Source of the DNA: Pectobacterium fontis | GTDB taxonomy: Bacteria > Pseudomonadota > Gammaproteobacteria > Enterobacterales > Enterobacteriaceae | DNA length: 64,000 nt | Reading direction: 5' to 3' | Assembly (NCBI RefSeq): GCF_000803215.1 | Contig: NZ_JSXC01000018.1 | Coordinates: forward strand, 79,727-143,726 | Shown: positions 35,272-46,427 of the stretch, piece after piece | Position numbering within the stretch: the stretch's first letter is position 1 | How the letters are laid out: each line of letters opens with the position of its first letter | The notes under the pieces: generated by a model | What the model saw: only the letters and a program-made list of their open reading frames with translations | The model's database searches: none | What the model was told of the DNA's origin: nothing | Position numbers and translations under genes: made by a program

Positions 35272-37974
35272 ATGGTCATGAATATCCTAACCAAAATTTT
35301 TGGTAGTCGTAACGATCGTACGCTGCGCCGTATGCGTAAAAATGTTGATGTTATCGGTCGTTTAGAACCAGAAATGGAAAAACTTTCAGATGCGGAACTG
35401 CAAGCAAAAACGCAGGAGTTCCGTGCCCGTCTGGAGAAAGGTGAGACGCTGGAGAAGCTGTTGCCGGAGGCCTTCGCGGTAGTTCGTGAATCCAGTAAGC
35501 GTGTATTTGGCATGCGTCACTTCGATGTGCAGCTTATCGGCGGTATGGTACTGAACGAGCGCTGTATCGCAGAGATGCGTACCGGTGAAGGTAAAACCTT
35601 AACGGCAACGTTGCCAGCGTATCTGAATGCGCTGACGGGGCGCGGTGTACACGTAGTGACGGTGAACGACTATCTGGCACAGCGTGACGCCGAAAATAAC
35701 CGTCCGTTGTTTGAATTCCTTGGCCTGAGCGTTGGTATCAACCTGCCGGGCATGCCTGCTCCGGCGAAGCGCGAAGCCTATGCCGCAGACATCACCTACG
35801 GGACTAATAACGAATACGGGTTTGACTACCTGCGTGACAACATGGCGTTCAGCCCCGAAGAGCGCGTACAGCGTAAATTGTACTACGCGCTGGTGGATGA
35901 GGTTGACTCCATTCTGATCGATGAAGCCCGTACGCCGCTGATTATTTCCGGCCCGGCTGAAGATAGCTCTGAGCTATATATCAGCGTCAATAAAATCATT
36001 CCTCACCTGATCCGTCAGGAGAAAGAAGATTCAGATACCTTCCACGGCGAAGGCCATTTCTCTGTTGATGAGAAAGCGCGTCAGATTAACCTCACCGAGC
36101 GTGGCCTGGTTCTGGTAGAAGAACTGTTGGTGAAAGAAGGCATTATGGAAGAGGGGGAGTCACTGTACTCTCCGACGAACATTATGCTGATGCACCATGT
36201 GACCGCCGCGTTGCGCGCGCATGTGCTGTTTACTCGTGACGTCGATTACATCGTGAAAGACGGTGAAGTGATCATCGTTGATGAACACACGGGGCGTACC
36301 ATGCAGGGTCGTCGCTGGTCTGATGGGCTGCATCAGGCGGTGGAAGCGAAAGAGAAGGTGGCCATTCAGAATGAAAACCAGACGCTGGCTTCCATTACCT
36401 TCCAGAACTATTTCCGCCTGTATGAAAAATTGGCAGGTATGACTGGTACGGCAGATACCGAAGCGTTCGAGTTCAGCTCGATCTATAAGCTGGATACGAT
36501 TGTGGTGCCAACCAACCGTCCGATGATTCGTAAGGACTTGCCTGATTTGGTCTACATGACCGAGCAGGAAAAAATCGATGCCATCATTGAAGATATCAAA
36601 GATCGTTCCGCAAAAGGCCAGCCGATTCTGGTCGGTACGATCTCCATCGAGAAATCGGAAGTGGTTTCTCATGCGCTGGAAAAAGCGGGTATCAAGCATA
36701 ACGTGTTGAATGCGAAATTCCATGCCATGGAAGCCGATATCGTTGCTCAGGCTGGTCAGTCGGGGGCGGTTACTATCGCGACCAACATGGCCGGTCGTGG
36801 TACGGATATCGTGCTGGGCGGGAGCTGGCAGTCGGAAGTGGCGCTGCTGGAAAACCCGGATGACGCGCAAATTGCAGAAGTCAAAGCGGCCTGGAAAGTG
36901 CGCCACGATGCGGTATTGGCGGCGGGTGGTTTGCATATTATCGGTACGGAGCGCCATGAGTCTCGTCGTATCGATAACCAACTACGTGGCCGTTCCGGTC
37001 GTCAGGGGGATGCAGGGTCATCACGCTTCTATTTGTCGATGGAAGATGCGCTGATGCGTATTTTCGCCTCCGATCGTGTTTCCAATATGATGCGTAAACT
37101 GGGTATGAAACCGGGTGAAGCCATAGAGCACCCGTGGGTCACCAAAGCGATTGCTAACGCTCAGCGCAAAGTGGAAAGCCGTAACTTTGATATTCGTAAG
37201 CAACTGCTGGAATACGATGATGTGGCGAACGACCAGCGTCGCGCGATCTATACTCAACGTAACGAACTGCTCGACGTGTCTGATATCAGCGAAACCATCA
37301 CCAGTATTCGCGAGGATGTGTTTAAAGCGACTATCGACAGCTATATTCCGCCAGAGTCTCTGGAAGAAATGTGGGATACGGAAGGTCTGGAACAGCGCCT
37401 CAAGAACGATTTCGATCTGGATATGCCGATCAAAGCGTGGCTGGATAAAGAGCCTGAACTGCATGAAGAAACGCTGCGTGAGCGTATTTTCCAGCAGGCG
37501 ATTGAAATTTATCAGCGTAAAGAAGAGGTGGTTGGCAGTGAGGTCATGCGCAACTTTGAAAAAGGCGTGATGTTACAGACACTGGATTCTTTGTGGAAAG
37601 AGCATCTGGCGGCAATGGATTACCTGCGTCAGGGCATCCATTTGCGCGGCTACGCACAGAAAGATCCGAAGCAGGAATATAAGCGCGAGTCGTTCTCTAT
37701 GTTTGCCGCGATGCTGGAGTCACTGAAATATGAAGTGATCAGCACGCTGAGCAAAGTCCAGGTGAGGATGCCGGAAGAGATTGAAGCGCTGGAGCAGCAA
37801 CGTCGTGAAGAAGCCGAACGTTTGGCGCAGCAGCAACGGTTGAGTCATCAGGAAGAAGATAGCCTGAATACCGGTTCATCGGCTCAGGCTGAGCGTAAAA
37901 TTGGGCGTAACGATCCTTGCCCATGTGGTTCAGGCAAGAAATATAAGCAGTGCCATGGCCGCTTACAGAAATAA
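35272..37974 (+). CDS. secA: Protein translocase ATPase SecA
   Basis: The protein has 900 aa (E. coli 901). Walker A is [14 protein letters not shown], the DEAD-like motif [19 protein letters not shown], then [10 protein letters not shown], and [22 protein letters not shown] of NBD2. The C-terminal zinc-binding tail [18 protein letters not shown] binds SecB. It drives preproteins through SecYEG. The chosen ATG aligns with the E. coli start. Confidence 0.98.
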   Translation: MVMNILTKIFGSRNDRTLRRMRKNVDVIGRLEPEMEKLSDAELQAKTQEFRARLEKGETLEKLLPEAFAVVRESSKRVFGMRHFDVQLIGGMVLNERCIAEMRTGEGKTLTATLPAYLNALTGRGVHVVTVNDYLAQRDAENNRPLFEFLGLSVGINLPGMPAPAKREAYAADITYGTNNEYGFDYLRDNMAFSPEERVQRKLYYALVDEVDSILIDEARTPLIISGPAEDSSELYISVNKIIPHLIRQEKEDSDTFHGEGHFSVDEKARQINLTERGLVLVEELLVKEGIMEEGESLYSPTNIMLMHHVTAALRAHVLFTRDVDYIVKDGEVIIVDEHTGRTMQGRRWSDGLHQAVEAKEKVAIQNENQTLASITFQNYFRLYEKLAGMTGTADTEAFEFSSIYKLDTIVVPTNRPMIRKDLPDLVYMTEQEKIDAIIEDIKDRSAKGQPILVGTISIEKSEVVSHALEKAGIKHNVLNAKFHAMEADIVAQAGQSGAVTIATNMAGRGTDIVLGGSWQSEVALLENPDDAQIAEVKAAWKVRHDAVLAAGGLHIIGTERHESRRIDNQLRGRSGRQGDAGSSRFYLSMEDALMRIFASDRVSNMMRKLGMKPGEAIEHPWVTKAIANAQRKVESRNFDIRKQLLEYDDVANDQRRAIYTQRNELLDVSDISETITSIREDVFKATIDSYIPPESLEEMWDTEGLEQRLKNDFDLDMPIKAWLDKEPELHEETLRERIFQQAIEIYQRKEEVVGSEVMRNFEKGVMLQTLDSLWKEHLAAMDYLRQGIHLRGYAQKDPKQEYKRESFSMFAAMLESLKYEVISTLSKVQVRMPEEIEALEQQRREEAERLAQQQRLSHQEEDSLNTGSSAQAERKIGRNDPCPCGSGKKYKQCHGRLQK

Positions 37975-38006
37975 CTGACTGCTGAAGCCAGTGATTAACA
38001 TGTGAT

Positions 38007-38041
38007 AAGTACAAGGGCGGTCGTTGACCGCCCTTGTACTT
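38007..38041. terminator. Perfect 16-bp inverted repeat between secA and mutT
   Basis: Both 16-base arms (38007-38022 and 38026-38041) are fully complementary around a GTT loop. No T tract follows in either direction, so termination may be partial, or it may protect the secA mRNA 3' end. mutT starts 24 bp later. Confidence 0.6.
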
Positions 38042-38065
38042 GAGAAGAACCTGATAGGAAGTGTC

Positions 38066-38461
38066 ATGACACAAAAACAGCTATCCGTTGCGGTGGGAAT
38101 CATTCGTAATACAGAGCAGCAATATTTCATTGCTCGTCGTCCTGATGGCGTCCATATGGCAGGAATGTGGGAATTTCCCGGCGGAAAAATTGAAGAGGGT
38201 GAAACACCTGAAGAGGGGCTGATTCGCGAACTGCGCGAGGAAACGGGCATCGAAGCTACCGCGCCACAGCCACTAAATACTAAAACGTTTTCTACACCGG
38301 AAAGGGTCATCACGCTTCATTTCTTTCTGGTTGAAAGCTGGCAAGGGGAACCCTATGGTCGGGAAGGTCAGGCATCGCGCTGGGTGAGTGTAGAAGCATT
38401 ACATGAGGAGGAGTTTCCGCCAGCGAATGTGGAAATGATCCGCTGGCTGAAATCGCTTTAA
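38066..38461 (+). CDS. mutT: 8-oxo-dGTP diphosphatase MutT
   Basis: The protein has 131 aa from the ATG at 38066 (MTQKQLSVAVGIIRN), after TAGGAAG. The Nudix box runs from GGKIEEGETPEEGLIRELRE into EETGIE and is complete. It removes 8-oxo-dGTP and prevents A:T to C:G transversions. An upstream in-frame start would extend into the inverted repeat and is not supported. Confidence 0.95.
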   Translation: MTQKQLSVAVGIIRNTEQQYFIARRPDGVHMAGMWEFPGGKIEEGETPEEGLIRELREETGIEATAPQPLNTKTFSTPERVITLHFFLVESWQGEPYGREGQASRWVSVEALHEEEFPPANVEMIRWLKSL

Positions 38462-38501
38462 TCTATACCTGCCCGCACATTGTTATAGCGAAACGTGGTG
38501 G

Positions 38502-38696
38502 TTATCGCGTTTCGCTCCAGTCTTCACTATCAGAAACGATATCATCACTTGGAATGCGTTTTTCTTCATCAGCCCATTCACCCAGATCGATAAGCTGACA
38601 ACGCTTGCTGCAAAATGGGCGATAGATGCTGGCTGCTTCCCAAATGACTGTCTGCTTGCAAGTTGGGCACTTTACCGTGGTAATTTCTGTCGTCAT
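38502..38696 (-). CDS. yacG: DNA gyrase inhibitor YacG
   Basis: The protein has 64 aa with a zinc-finger pattern CPTCKQ...CSKRCQ (two Cys pairs) and an acidic C-terminus (DSEDWSE). It matches E. coli YacG, which binds GyrB and inhibits gyrase. It belongs to the minus-strand coaE-zapD-yacG group. Confidence 0.94.
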   Translation of the reverse strand: MTTEITTVKCPTCKQTVIWEAASIYRPFCSKRCQLIDLGEWADEEKRIPSDDIVSDSEDWSETR

Positions 38697-38750
38697 AACA
38701 CTCTTTTCACTCTACTTACTGCTTAATGTGTTCTTGTTTGCTCAGGCTGT

Positions 38751-39503
38751 TTAGCAACAGGCCAGATCAAACGCTAAGCGAGGAGGAATATGGCCGTTCT
38801 CGCTATCTAATGGCAGAAAACGGATAGCATAGCGCGTTTTATGGCCGGATATTTGTGGATAGAGCTGATGTGCCTGTTCAAGACGCAAACGTAGCAGGTC
38901 AGCATCAGAGGCATTGTCCTGAAAGAAACCATTCAGACTGGTTTGCGGGCGGAATGTACCGGAGTGGCGGATCAGTTCCAGGATCATATCCAGTGCTTGT
39001 TTGAGTGGCGATAGAGAGCTAAGCCAGCCGGAAACCAGTTTCTCGCGTAGTTCCTGAGGTTGATGCAGCCAGCTATGCAGAGTTGGTAAGTCGAAACTAC
39101 AACACCCGCCGGGAATGCCGAGCCGTTGGCGCACCATGCCGATCAGGCGATCTTCCCGTAAAAACTGCCCCATCCGGGGAGCCGCCATTAAGGTGCCGGC
39201 CAGATCTTTTAACTGACGGCGCAGTGAGTGTATGCGTTCCATGTCAACACCCGGCACATCACTCCATTGCAGCAGTTTTTGTTGTTGACGCTCTAGCTCT
39301 TTCAGCAACTCGGTACGCACATCGCCACGCTCTAACACATCAAGCAGTTCGGCGATGGCACGAAAAAATGTCAGGGCGCTTCCCATGTCGGTCAGGGAGT
39401 GGTTTTGGTGCAACTGCTGCAATAATGATTCGATGCGCAGCCAGGTACGTGTTTTTTCGTTCAGCGGGTATTCAAATAAAATGGTTGAGGAAGCGTCACT
39501 CAT
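38751..39503 (-). CDS. zapD: FtsZ-ring stabilising protein ZapD (YacF)
   Basis: The protein has 250 aa: [22 protein letters not shown] at the N-terminus, the segment [28 protein letters not shown], and [17 protein letters not shown] are ZapD signatures. It bundles FtsZ filaments. Its start overlaps the coaE stop by eight bases. Confidence 0.95.
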   Translation of the reverse strand: MSDASSTILFEYPLNEKTRTWLRIESLLQQLHQNHSLTDMGSALTFFRAIAELLDVLERGDVRTELLKELERQQQKLLQWSDVPGVDMERIHSLRRQLKDLAGTLMAAPRMGQFLREDRLIGMVRQRLGIPGGCCSFDLPTLHSWLHQPQELREKLVSGWLSSLSPLKQALDMILELIRHSGTFRPQTSLNGFFQDNASDADLLRLRLEQAHQLYPQISGHKTRYAIRFLPLDSENGHIPPRLAFDLACC

Positions 39504-40122
39504 TCTTAGTCATCCTGTCGATTGCATGGGCGGCAAGCTCCAGATAATGACGGTGTAATTCCGCAATCTGTGGAGCTAGCTCGTTTTGGCATCGACTGTT
39601 ATCAATAATATCATCGGCATAAGCCAGGCGCTGTTCTCGGGTAGCCTGTGCTGCCAGTATGTTTTCTGCTTGCTGCCGACTGATGCCATCGCGGGCCAGT
39701 GTGCGTGCAAGCTGTGTCTCTTTGTCTACATCAACGACCAGAATACGCTGTGCTCGCTGCTGTAAACTGTTCTCCACCAGCAAAGGAACGACCCACAGAA
39801 TGTACGGTGCGGATGCAGCCTGAAACTGAGCCAGTGTTTCCTGATGGATTAACGGATGGAGTAAATGATTCAGCCATTGTTTTTCCTCTGGCGAGGAAAA
39901 AATTCGTTGGCGTAGTGCGGCACGGTTCAATGAACCATCGGTATTGAGTATAGCGTCGCCAAACCGGATCCTGATGGCATCCAGCGCGGGTTTCCCAGGT
40001 TCGACTACCTGTCGTGCGATGATATCCGCGTCAACGATAGTGGTTCCTAATTTGGCAAATTCATCGGCTACGGTGCTTTTCCCGCTGCCGATACCGCCCG
40101 TTAAGGCTACGATGTATGTCAT
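39496..40122 (-). CDS. coaE: Dephospho-CoA kinase CoaE
   Basis: The protein has 208 aa. The P-loop [31 protein letters not shown], and [12 protein letters not shown] are typical. It performs the final step of coenzyme A synthesis. It diverges from the guaC remnant. Confidence 0.96.
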   Translation of the reverse strand: MTYIVALTGGIGSGKSTVADEFAKLGTTIVDADIIARQVVEPGKPALDAIRIRFGDAILNTDGSLNRAALRQRIFSSPEEKQWLNHLLHPLIHQETLAQFQAASAPYILWVVPLLVENSLQQRAQRILVVDVDKETQLARTLARDGISRQQAENILAAQATREQRLAYADDIIDNSRCQNELAPQIAELHRHYLELAAHAIDRMTKNE

Positions 40123-40431
40123 TGCACCCGTGTTGAACAGTTAACATTCCTACCATTTTCAAGGGTGAAGGAGTACCTTCCCGTTCCCCTGAAGTCAATC
40201 AGGCCTAAATCGCACTGTGCTTCACGCTACCACGTTGTTGGGTGATAGGTAAATTTCTCTGATTTTATCCCAAATAAAGTGAAAATCGCAGTCTTGCCGC
40301 AGGATTATTCCTGCTTATGATTACGTCACTGGTAAAGGGCATTGTTTTTCAGCAATGAATATGTTCAGTAACGAATATGTTTAATAACGACGCTGAATGT
40401 TTCGCTGTCACTAACCAGGAGTTCGAACCCC
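40123..40431. other. Intergenic region between coaE and guaC remnant
   Basis: This 309-bp gap holds the coaE promoter region and the old guaC leader, with a well-kept ribosome site AGGAG (40419-40423) before the guaC ATG. A tandem 16-bp direct repeat lies at 40357-40388. No gene is visible. Confidence 0.55.
40357..40388 (+). repeat. Tandem 16-bp direct repeat upstream of guaC remnant
   Basis: GAATATGTTCAGTAAC (40357-40372) is followed directly by GAATATGTTTAATAAC (40373-40388), 14 of 16 identical. It may be a slippage duplication or a pair of binding sites. Confidence 0.7.
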
Positions 40432-40626
40432 ATGCGTATTGAAGAAGATGTAAAGTTAGGCTTTAAAGACGTTCTCATCTGGCCAAAGCGTTCGACGCTG
40501 AAAAGTCGCTCCGATGTTGAACTGGAACGTCAATTCACCTTCCTTCATACCGGAGGCAACTGGTCTGGCGTGCCAATGATAAGCCGATTTCGTCATGCTG
40601 GGCGGTGTGCCGTCTTTCTGCTGTGA
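40432..40626 (+). pseudogene. guaC: guaC (GMP reductase) remnant with internal deletion
   Basis: The first 50 codons ([20 protein letters not shown] ... NWSGVPMI) are the N-terminus of GMP reductase, with an Arg to Trp change in the conserved DVLIRPKR. Just after, at 40583-40606 in another frame, the bases encode ADFVMLGG, which in E. coli GuaC lies near residue 240. So roughly 190 codons have been lost and the rest is out of frame, ending at TGA (40624-40626). The real C-terminal domain is missing; hofC ends 55 bases further on. The deleted protein lacks the catalytic Cys and most of the barrel and cannot be active. GMP reductase converts GMP to IMP in purine salvage. Confidence 0.88.
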
Positions 40627-40680
40627 AGGATGGTGCATACAGTGGTAGCTTATCGCTGTTTTTGGGCTGTATTGGTCGGT

Positions 40681-41886
40681 TCAGGCTCCGGCCAATACGT
40701 TCCCTAGTTGGAAGATAGGCAAATACATGCCAATCACCAGCGCCCCGACCATTCCCCCAACGACCATCATCAATAGCGGTTCCAGCGTTTGTGTGAGCAT
40801 CTCGGCCTGCTGCTGTACCTGCCCTTCATGCCACTCTGCTAGCTGTGTAAAGATCGCATCCAGCGCACCCGTTTCTTCCCCCACGCGAATCAACTGCGGG
40901 CAGGGGGCGGGGAACAGCGTGGCGTAATGCTGTGTGGCATGGTATAGCGACAACCCCTCGTGCAGTTGCGTCTGTATCTGTTGAATGGCGTCCTGATAAA
41001 GTGGATGACGGATCGTCGCGGCGGCTTCCAGCCCTTCAGGGAGTGTCAGACCCGCATGCTGTGTCATCGCCAGAATATTAAATATCTGGCTCAGTGATTT
41101 ACCGCGTAACAGGCTGGAGACAACGGGGAGCTTCAGCAGCCATTCCTGTTCTCTGGTTTTCCATAATAGCTTTTTCTGCCTCAAGCGGGCGTAACCTAAT
41201 AGCAGGCAACTGAGTAGCGCTAATCCAGGGAGTCCGTAGTCAGCGATGCTATCTGCCAGATAAAGCAACTGTCGGGTAAACCATGGCAACGGCGTATTGA
41301 ACGAAGAGTAGAGTGTTGCGAATTCGGGCAAAACCAGCATCAACATCATCATGCTGACCAACATGGCGATCGCCAGAACCAAGCAGGGATAGCGCAGCGC
41401 CTTGATGACTTTCTGTTGTAGTCTGGACTGTTTTTCCTGCTGCTGGGCTAACTGTAGGCAGCAGGCGTCGAGCTTCCCGGTTAATTCACCGACGGCAATG
41501 AGGGCGCGATACAGAACGGGAAAGGCATGAGGATATTCGTGTAATGCCTCAGACAGCGAACGTCCCTGAGCTACATGGGTACGAACGTCCCGTAATACGC
41601 AGCGCCAGCCGGGGCGCGCATGCTGTTCCGACACCAGTTTTAATGCTTCCAACAAAGGCAATCCGGCTTGTAGCAATGCGGCAAGCTGTTTGATTAACTC
41701 GCCGAGTTGCTCGCGTTTCCAATAGCGGAACGACAAATATTGGCCTGTTTTTACGATGAGTGGCTGGTGGCCTTGAGCAATCAGGCTGGCGTAGACGTGC
41801 TGGCGGTGTGTGCTGATAAGCTCTCCGTCGGCAAATTCCCCCTCGGAGGTGATGGCCTGCCAGTGATATAAGCGCTCTCGCTTCAT
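40681..41886 (-). CDS. hofC: Type IV pilus inner-membrane platform protein HofC (PilC/GspF family)
   Basis: The protein has 401 aa (E. coli HofC 400). It has two GspF repeats, each a cytoplasmic four-helix block followed by membrane segments (CLVLAIAMLVSMMMLMLVLPEFA, GLPGLALLSCLLLGYA, and the C-terminal LMMVVGGMVGALVIGMYLPIF). It anchors the pilus or pseudopilus assembly motor HofB. Its start codon overlaps the hofB stop by one base. Confidence 0.93.
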   Translation of the reverse strand: MKRERLYHWQAITSEGEFADGELISTHRQHVYASLIAQGHQPLIVKTGQYLSFRYWKREQLGELIKQLAALLQAGLPLLEALKLVSEQHARPGWRCVLRDVRTHVAQGRSLSEALHEYPHAFPVLYRALIAVGELTGKLDACCLQLAQQQEKQSRLQQKVIKALRYPCLVLAIAMLVSMMMLMLVLPEFATLYSSFNTPLPWFTRQLLYLADSIADYGLPGLALLSCLLLGYARLRQKKLLWKTREQEWLLKLPVVSSLLRGKSLSQIFNILAMTQHAGLTLPEGLEAAATIRHPLYQDAIQQIQTQLHEGLSLYHATQHYATLFPAPCPQLIRVGEETGALDAIFTQLAEWHEGQVQQQAEMLTQTLEPLLMMVVGGMVGALVIGMYLPIFQLGNVLAGA

Positions 41887-43355
41887 TATGCCTCCTGATT
41901 CATCGAACGCTCATCACCCACGACGCGATAGACTTCTGCCAGTGAGGTCTGGCCCTCGTTGACTAATTCAAGCCCAGCGTTCAATAGCGTAGGGAAGCCT
42001 GAATATCGTGACAGTGCCGATAATTCTCCCGCGCTGGTATTGCCCGCTAACACTGCCTGAAAATCCGGTGTGATGGGCAGTAATTCGTAGAGCGCGACGC
42101 GACCATAGTAGCCAGAGAAACAGTGGCTACAGCCACAGGCGTGCCAATGATGTAGTGTCCCTTGCCACACATCGTCGGGTAGCGAAAGTAACGGTTCTCC
42201 CGGTGTTTTACAGTGTGGGCATAACCGGCGTACAAGGCGTTGTGCGATGATGAGTTTGAGCGCCGCAGCTAACAGATAACCGGGGATACCCAAATGGCTG
42301 AGGCGGGTCAGTGTTTCTACGGCCGAGTTCGTATGCAGCGTGGACATAACCAGATGGCCGGTTTGTGCGGCTTTTACCGCAATTTCTGCGGTTTCGGCAT
42401 CGCGTATTTCACCAATCATAATGACGTCTGGATCCTGTCGCAGCAGCGCACGTAAAACTCGGCCAAATCCCAGTTCGGCTTTGGGATTGATCGCTGTTTG
42501 GTTAATGCCCTGCAAGGGGATTTCGACCGGATCTTCTACGCTACAGATATTGCGGCTGCACTCGTTTAGCCAGCGTATTGCGCTGTAAAGCGTGACGGTT
42601 TTTCCACTGCCCGTTGGACCAGTGACGAGCAGCATTCCCTGTGATGCGCTCAGCATGTTAATAACGTGCTGTAATGCCTTTGCGCTAAGCCCGATCTTAT
42701 CCAATGCCAGATCCTGCTGGTGAGTTTGTAAAATACGCAGCACGACTTTTTCTCCCTGCTGTACGGGGAGCGTTGCGATGCGCAATGAGTAAGCTTGTTG
42801 ATCCAGCATCAGACTGAATTGACCGTCTTGCGGCAATCTCCGTTCGGCGATGTTCAGCTTGCCCATGATTTTCAGCCGCGCGGTAACCCGGTTGGTCAGT
42901 TCGGGGGGCGGGGCGGATATTGCCTGTAGTACGCCGTCAATACGTAACCGCACGCGATAGCTGTCTAGCAACGGTTCAAAGTGGATATCAGAAGCACGGC
43001 GCTGAACGGCGAGGCGCAACGTTTGATGGATAAACTGTGCGACAGGAGAGTCGTCGTCATGATCCTGCTGGGTGCTGCTGTTGTGGTGAGTGCTGGTGTG
43101 ATAAGTTTCTGCTGGCTCGGCAACGGTGTTCACCGGGTTTAGCTGTTGTTCCATTCTGGCTTGTGGCCATTGTTCCACCATAATCCGGCGGTTGCTGGCA
43201 AAACGCAGCGCGGCAATCATCTCCTCAGAAGGCGGTGTCGTGACGGCAACCGACAGCGTTTGTTCATCGAGATTAAGCAGTAATGCCTGGTAACGTCGGC
43301 ACAGCGTCTGTAACTCACTGAGTGTATGCTCGGAGGAGAAGAATGAGTCAGTCAT
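41886..43355 (-). CDS. hofB: Type IV pilus assembly ATPase HofB (PilB/GspE family)
   Basis: The protein has 489 aa. The N1E-like N-terminal domain is followed by the secretion ATPase core: Walker A VTGPTGSGKTVTLYSAI, Asp box SVEDPVEIPLQG, Walker B QDPDVIMIGEIRDAETA, His box TGHLVMSTLHTN, and a CxxC zinc motif region (LCPHCKTPG ... HACGCSHC). It powers pilin polymerisation. A His/Ser/Asp-rich linker (HTSTHHNSSTQQDHDDD) interrupts the N-terminal part and accounts for much of the extra length over E. coli HofB. Confidence 0.93.
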   Translation of the reverse strand: MTDSFFSSEHTLSELQTLCRRYQALLLNLDEQTLSVAVTTPPSEEMIAALRFASNRRIMVEQWPQARMEQQLNPVNTVAEPAETYHTSTHHNSSTQQDHDDDSPVAQFIHQTLRLAVQRRASDIHFEPLLDSYRVRLRIDGVLQAISAPPPELTNRVTARLKIMGKLNIAERRLPQDGQFSLMLDQQAYSLRIATLPVQQGEKVVLRILQTHQQDLALDKIGLSAKALQHVINMLSASQGMLLVTGPTGSGKTVTLYSAIRWLNECSRNICSVEDPVEIPLQGINQTAINPKAELGFGRVLRALLRQDPDVIMIGEIRDAETAEIAVKAAQTGHLVMSTLHTNSAVETLTRLSHLGIPGYLLAAALKLIIAQRLVRRLCPHCKTPGEPLLSLPDDVWQGTLHHWHACGCSHCFSGYYGRVALYELLPITPDFQAVLAGNTSAGELSALSRYSGFPTLLNAGLELVNEGQTSLAEVYRVVGDERSMNQEA

Positions 43356-43357
43356 GA

Positions 43358-43804
43358 TTAACCTGCCGTGTTATCGAAGCGGAAAACGTCCTGACAGGCG
43401 GATTGCAGGCTCTCTGTGTTGTCGTCTGTGGCGCAGTTTTTTGTCCAGCGTGAAGCGCCAGTTTCGCTATCCCATGTTGGGGTTAGAATAACGCGCAGCC
43501 CTTGTAGCGTGGATTGTCCGGTTAGCGTAATTACCCCTTGGGTGACGCTAACGGTGCTAACATAGCGTGAGGATTTGCTGCCCGGAATTCCCTGATTACC
43601 CGCATTGCAGGCCGTAAAAGCGGCATTTTCCAGACCACAGAGATCGACTGGCGTTTTATAAGACACCATGGTTTGTAGCATGTCCGTCAGCGCCGCTTTT
43701 TGCAGATAGCCTTGATAGGCCGGTATGCCAATGGCGCTGAGGATGGCGACGATCGCAATGACGATCATTAGCTCTATCAGTGTGAATCCTTGTTGTTTTG
43801 TCAT
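43358..43804 (-). CDS. ppdD: Prepilin peptidase-dependent type IV pilin PpdD
   Basis: The protein has 148 aa from the ATG at 43804 (MTKQQG/FTLIELMIVIAIVAIL); the slash is the prepilin peptidase site with F+1 and E+5. An upstream frame extension lacks pilin features. Cys pairs near residues 55, 64 and 116-137 could form the C-terminal disulfide. It is the major pilin of the ppdD-hofB-hofC operon, which sits next to nadC as in E. coli. Confidence 0.94.
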   Translation of the reverse strand: MTKQQGFTLIELMIVIAIVAILSAIGIPAYQGYLQKAALTDMLQTMVSYKTPVDLCGLENAAFTACNAGNQGIPGSKSSRYVSTVSVTQGVITLTGQSTLQGLRVILTPTWDSETGASRWTKNCATDDNTESLQSACQDVFRFDNTAG

Positions 43805-44100
43805 GTTGATTTCCCTGTTGTTGCATATCAATTTTGTGGCGCACACCGTCATACGAATAGTCGGCAGCATAGAAAAAGACGTAACGGCTGACGAGTGGAG
43901 GAAATCAAAATAGGAAAGCGCTACGACATGTTTTTAGGAATTTGCAGCGGATTGAGAAATTTTTGCGGGCAGGTGCGCAATTTTCATTTTGTCAGGGTAG
44001 GCGGCGGGTGCGAGTTCGTTTTGTTGCGATGGAATGGAGAGTATGAGAGTCAATGGCGAGAACGAGGTGCGAGAAGGCACCTCGTCGGTAAAAAGAACGA

Positions 44101-45039
<939 letters not shown>

Positions 45040-45091
45040 TCAGGACATCCAGAATGAATAATTGTTTAAATTCATAATGTTAATTGTATTA

Positions 45092-45125
45092 CCCTTCCGG
45101 CGAGCATTCATCATCGCCAGAAGGG
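45092..45125 (-). terminator. Candidate tsx terminator hairpin
   Basis: Arms CCCTTCCGGCGA and TCGCCAGAAGGG form a 12-bp stem with one mismatch, 10 bp past the tsx stop. The following T tract on the minus strand is poor. Confidence 0.55.
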
Positions 45126-45134
45126 GACATGATT

Positions 45135-45995
45135 TTAGAAGTTGTAGCCGACGACCAGATAGTAGCCCCAACCGGTGGATTTCACTTCGAACGGACCTTT
45201 GCCGAAATTGAGTTCTGTGCCATCAGCCCATTGCCCGCCATTATGGAAATAACGTGCGACAAAGGAGTAATGCCAGTGGTCGTAGCCCAGTGCCAGAATA
45301 TGGCTGGAGGCAATGGCGTTGTTGGTACGACTTGCATTCGATTTATCACGCAGTTCTGAACCAAAATCGAAATTGGTGAAGCTGATATACGAAATGTTGC
45401 CACCCAGTGCAGAACCCAGCGGGTAAGAGTATTTCACTTTTACGCGGTAGCCGTCCCATTCATTTTCGTTAGCCGCACCGTAGTTCTGCCATTGGTATTT
45501 GGCATAACCGTTCACAGAGAGAGACAGGTCGGTGCCAGTATCAATGTCGGTGCCTAAGCCCATGTACCAAGTGCTTTGACGTGAACCACTGTTGCGGCCC
45601 TGATCGTAAATCACGTTATTGGCGATGTACCATTCTTTAAACGGACCAACGCTCAGATCGGCTCCCGTCAGTTTATCGATGGAGAAGCGGGGTTCGATCT
45701 CGACAAACAGCGGAGAGCCTTTGTCCCAAATGCCGCGGCTGTCAGGATCGCCACCAAAAAACTTGGGTGCATCGGCGTAGCCGTAGAAATCGAACCAGTC
45801 TTTACGCGCAAATGCCTCATATTCCAGATAGGTTGTGCTGCTCAACTGCGGGCCAAAACGCGTGTGCGCGCTGCCGACGACGTTAACGCTCTGGTGCCAC
45901 CAGTCGGAGAGGTACTCGGCTTTGTTGCTGTCGGCAAGGGCTGGCAGTGAGCATGACAGTGCGAGTAAGGCGCCTGCGGAGAAAGTTTTTTTCAT
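45135..45995 (-). CDS. tsx: Nucleoside-specific outer-membrane channel Tsx
   Basis: The protein has 286 aa from the ATG at 45995 ([21 protein letters not shown], signal peptide). The mature barrel matches E. coli Tsx closely: [71 protein letters not shown], ending with the barrel-closing YYLVVGYNF. It allows nucleoside and deoxynucleoside diffusion. In E. coli tsx is not between nadC and ampD. A CRP-like site upstream suits the known CRP/CytR control of tsx. Confidence 0.96.
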   Translation of the reverse strand: MKKTFSAGALLALSCSLPALADSNKAEYLSDWWHQSVNVVGSAHTRFGPQLSSTTYLEYEAFARKDWFDFYGYADAPKFFGGDPDSRGIWDKGSPLFVEIEPRFSIDKLTGADLSVGPFKEWYIANNVIYDQGRNSGSRQSTWYMGLGTDIDTGTDLSLSVNGYAKYQWQNYGAANENEWDGYRVKVKYSYPLGSALGGNISYISFTNFDFGSELRDKSNASRTNNAIASSHILALGYDHWHYSFVARYFHNGGQWADGTELNFGKGPFEVKSTGWGYYLVVGYNF

Positions 45996-46427
45996 CTTAA
46001 GTACCATCGTGTTAGACGTCATTTGCGTCGTGCGTAAGACCGTGGAATAAGTTTTTGTAATATCTAAAAAAATCAGAAGATAATTTTGCCGTGCATTTTA
46101 AGTGAAAATAGACTCAATGCACGAAAACGATTGCCTATTATTGCTCTATTACATTTATAGTGTGATGTGAATCACGTTTTTATGTTTGGATCGCATTTGG
46201 TCAAAGAGGGGGTTGAGAATGAATGCGGATAGGAAAGCGGTGGGAACATCACAAAACGAACGGCAAAATCGATTGATATTCGGTTGAATAGATAGGATGG
46301 CGTGAAACATGGTATCTTGGATACTAGGGTTTTTAGCTACCATGGTTTTTATGCCAGAAATGAGCTTTGACTCTCTAAGTTGATTTTTCGCCTGATGCCG
46401 CCGACAAACGATACGAGGTTATCGCCG
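45996..46427. other. Divergent tsx/ampD intergenic region
   Basis: This 432-bp region carries promoters for tsx (minus) and ampD (plus). A CRP-type site lies at 46161-46176. A CATGGTA/TACCATG stem with a T run (46308-46350) resembles a weak terminator but has a 23-nt loop. No gene is visible. Confidence 0.5.
46161..46176. promoter_or_regulatory. CRP-binding site upstream of tsx
   Basis: TGTGATGTGAATCACG differs from the CRP core TGTGA-N6-TCACA at one base. It lies 166 bp from the tsx start. E. coli tsx promoters are known to be CRP/CytR controlled, which supports the call. Confidence 0.65.

Noticed and set aside
46308..46350. T-tailed stem (CATGGTA/TACCATG) upstream of ampD, possible sRNA terminator
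   Set aside because: A seven-bp stem with a 23-nt loop is weak and no upstream promoter is evident.
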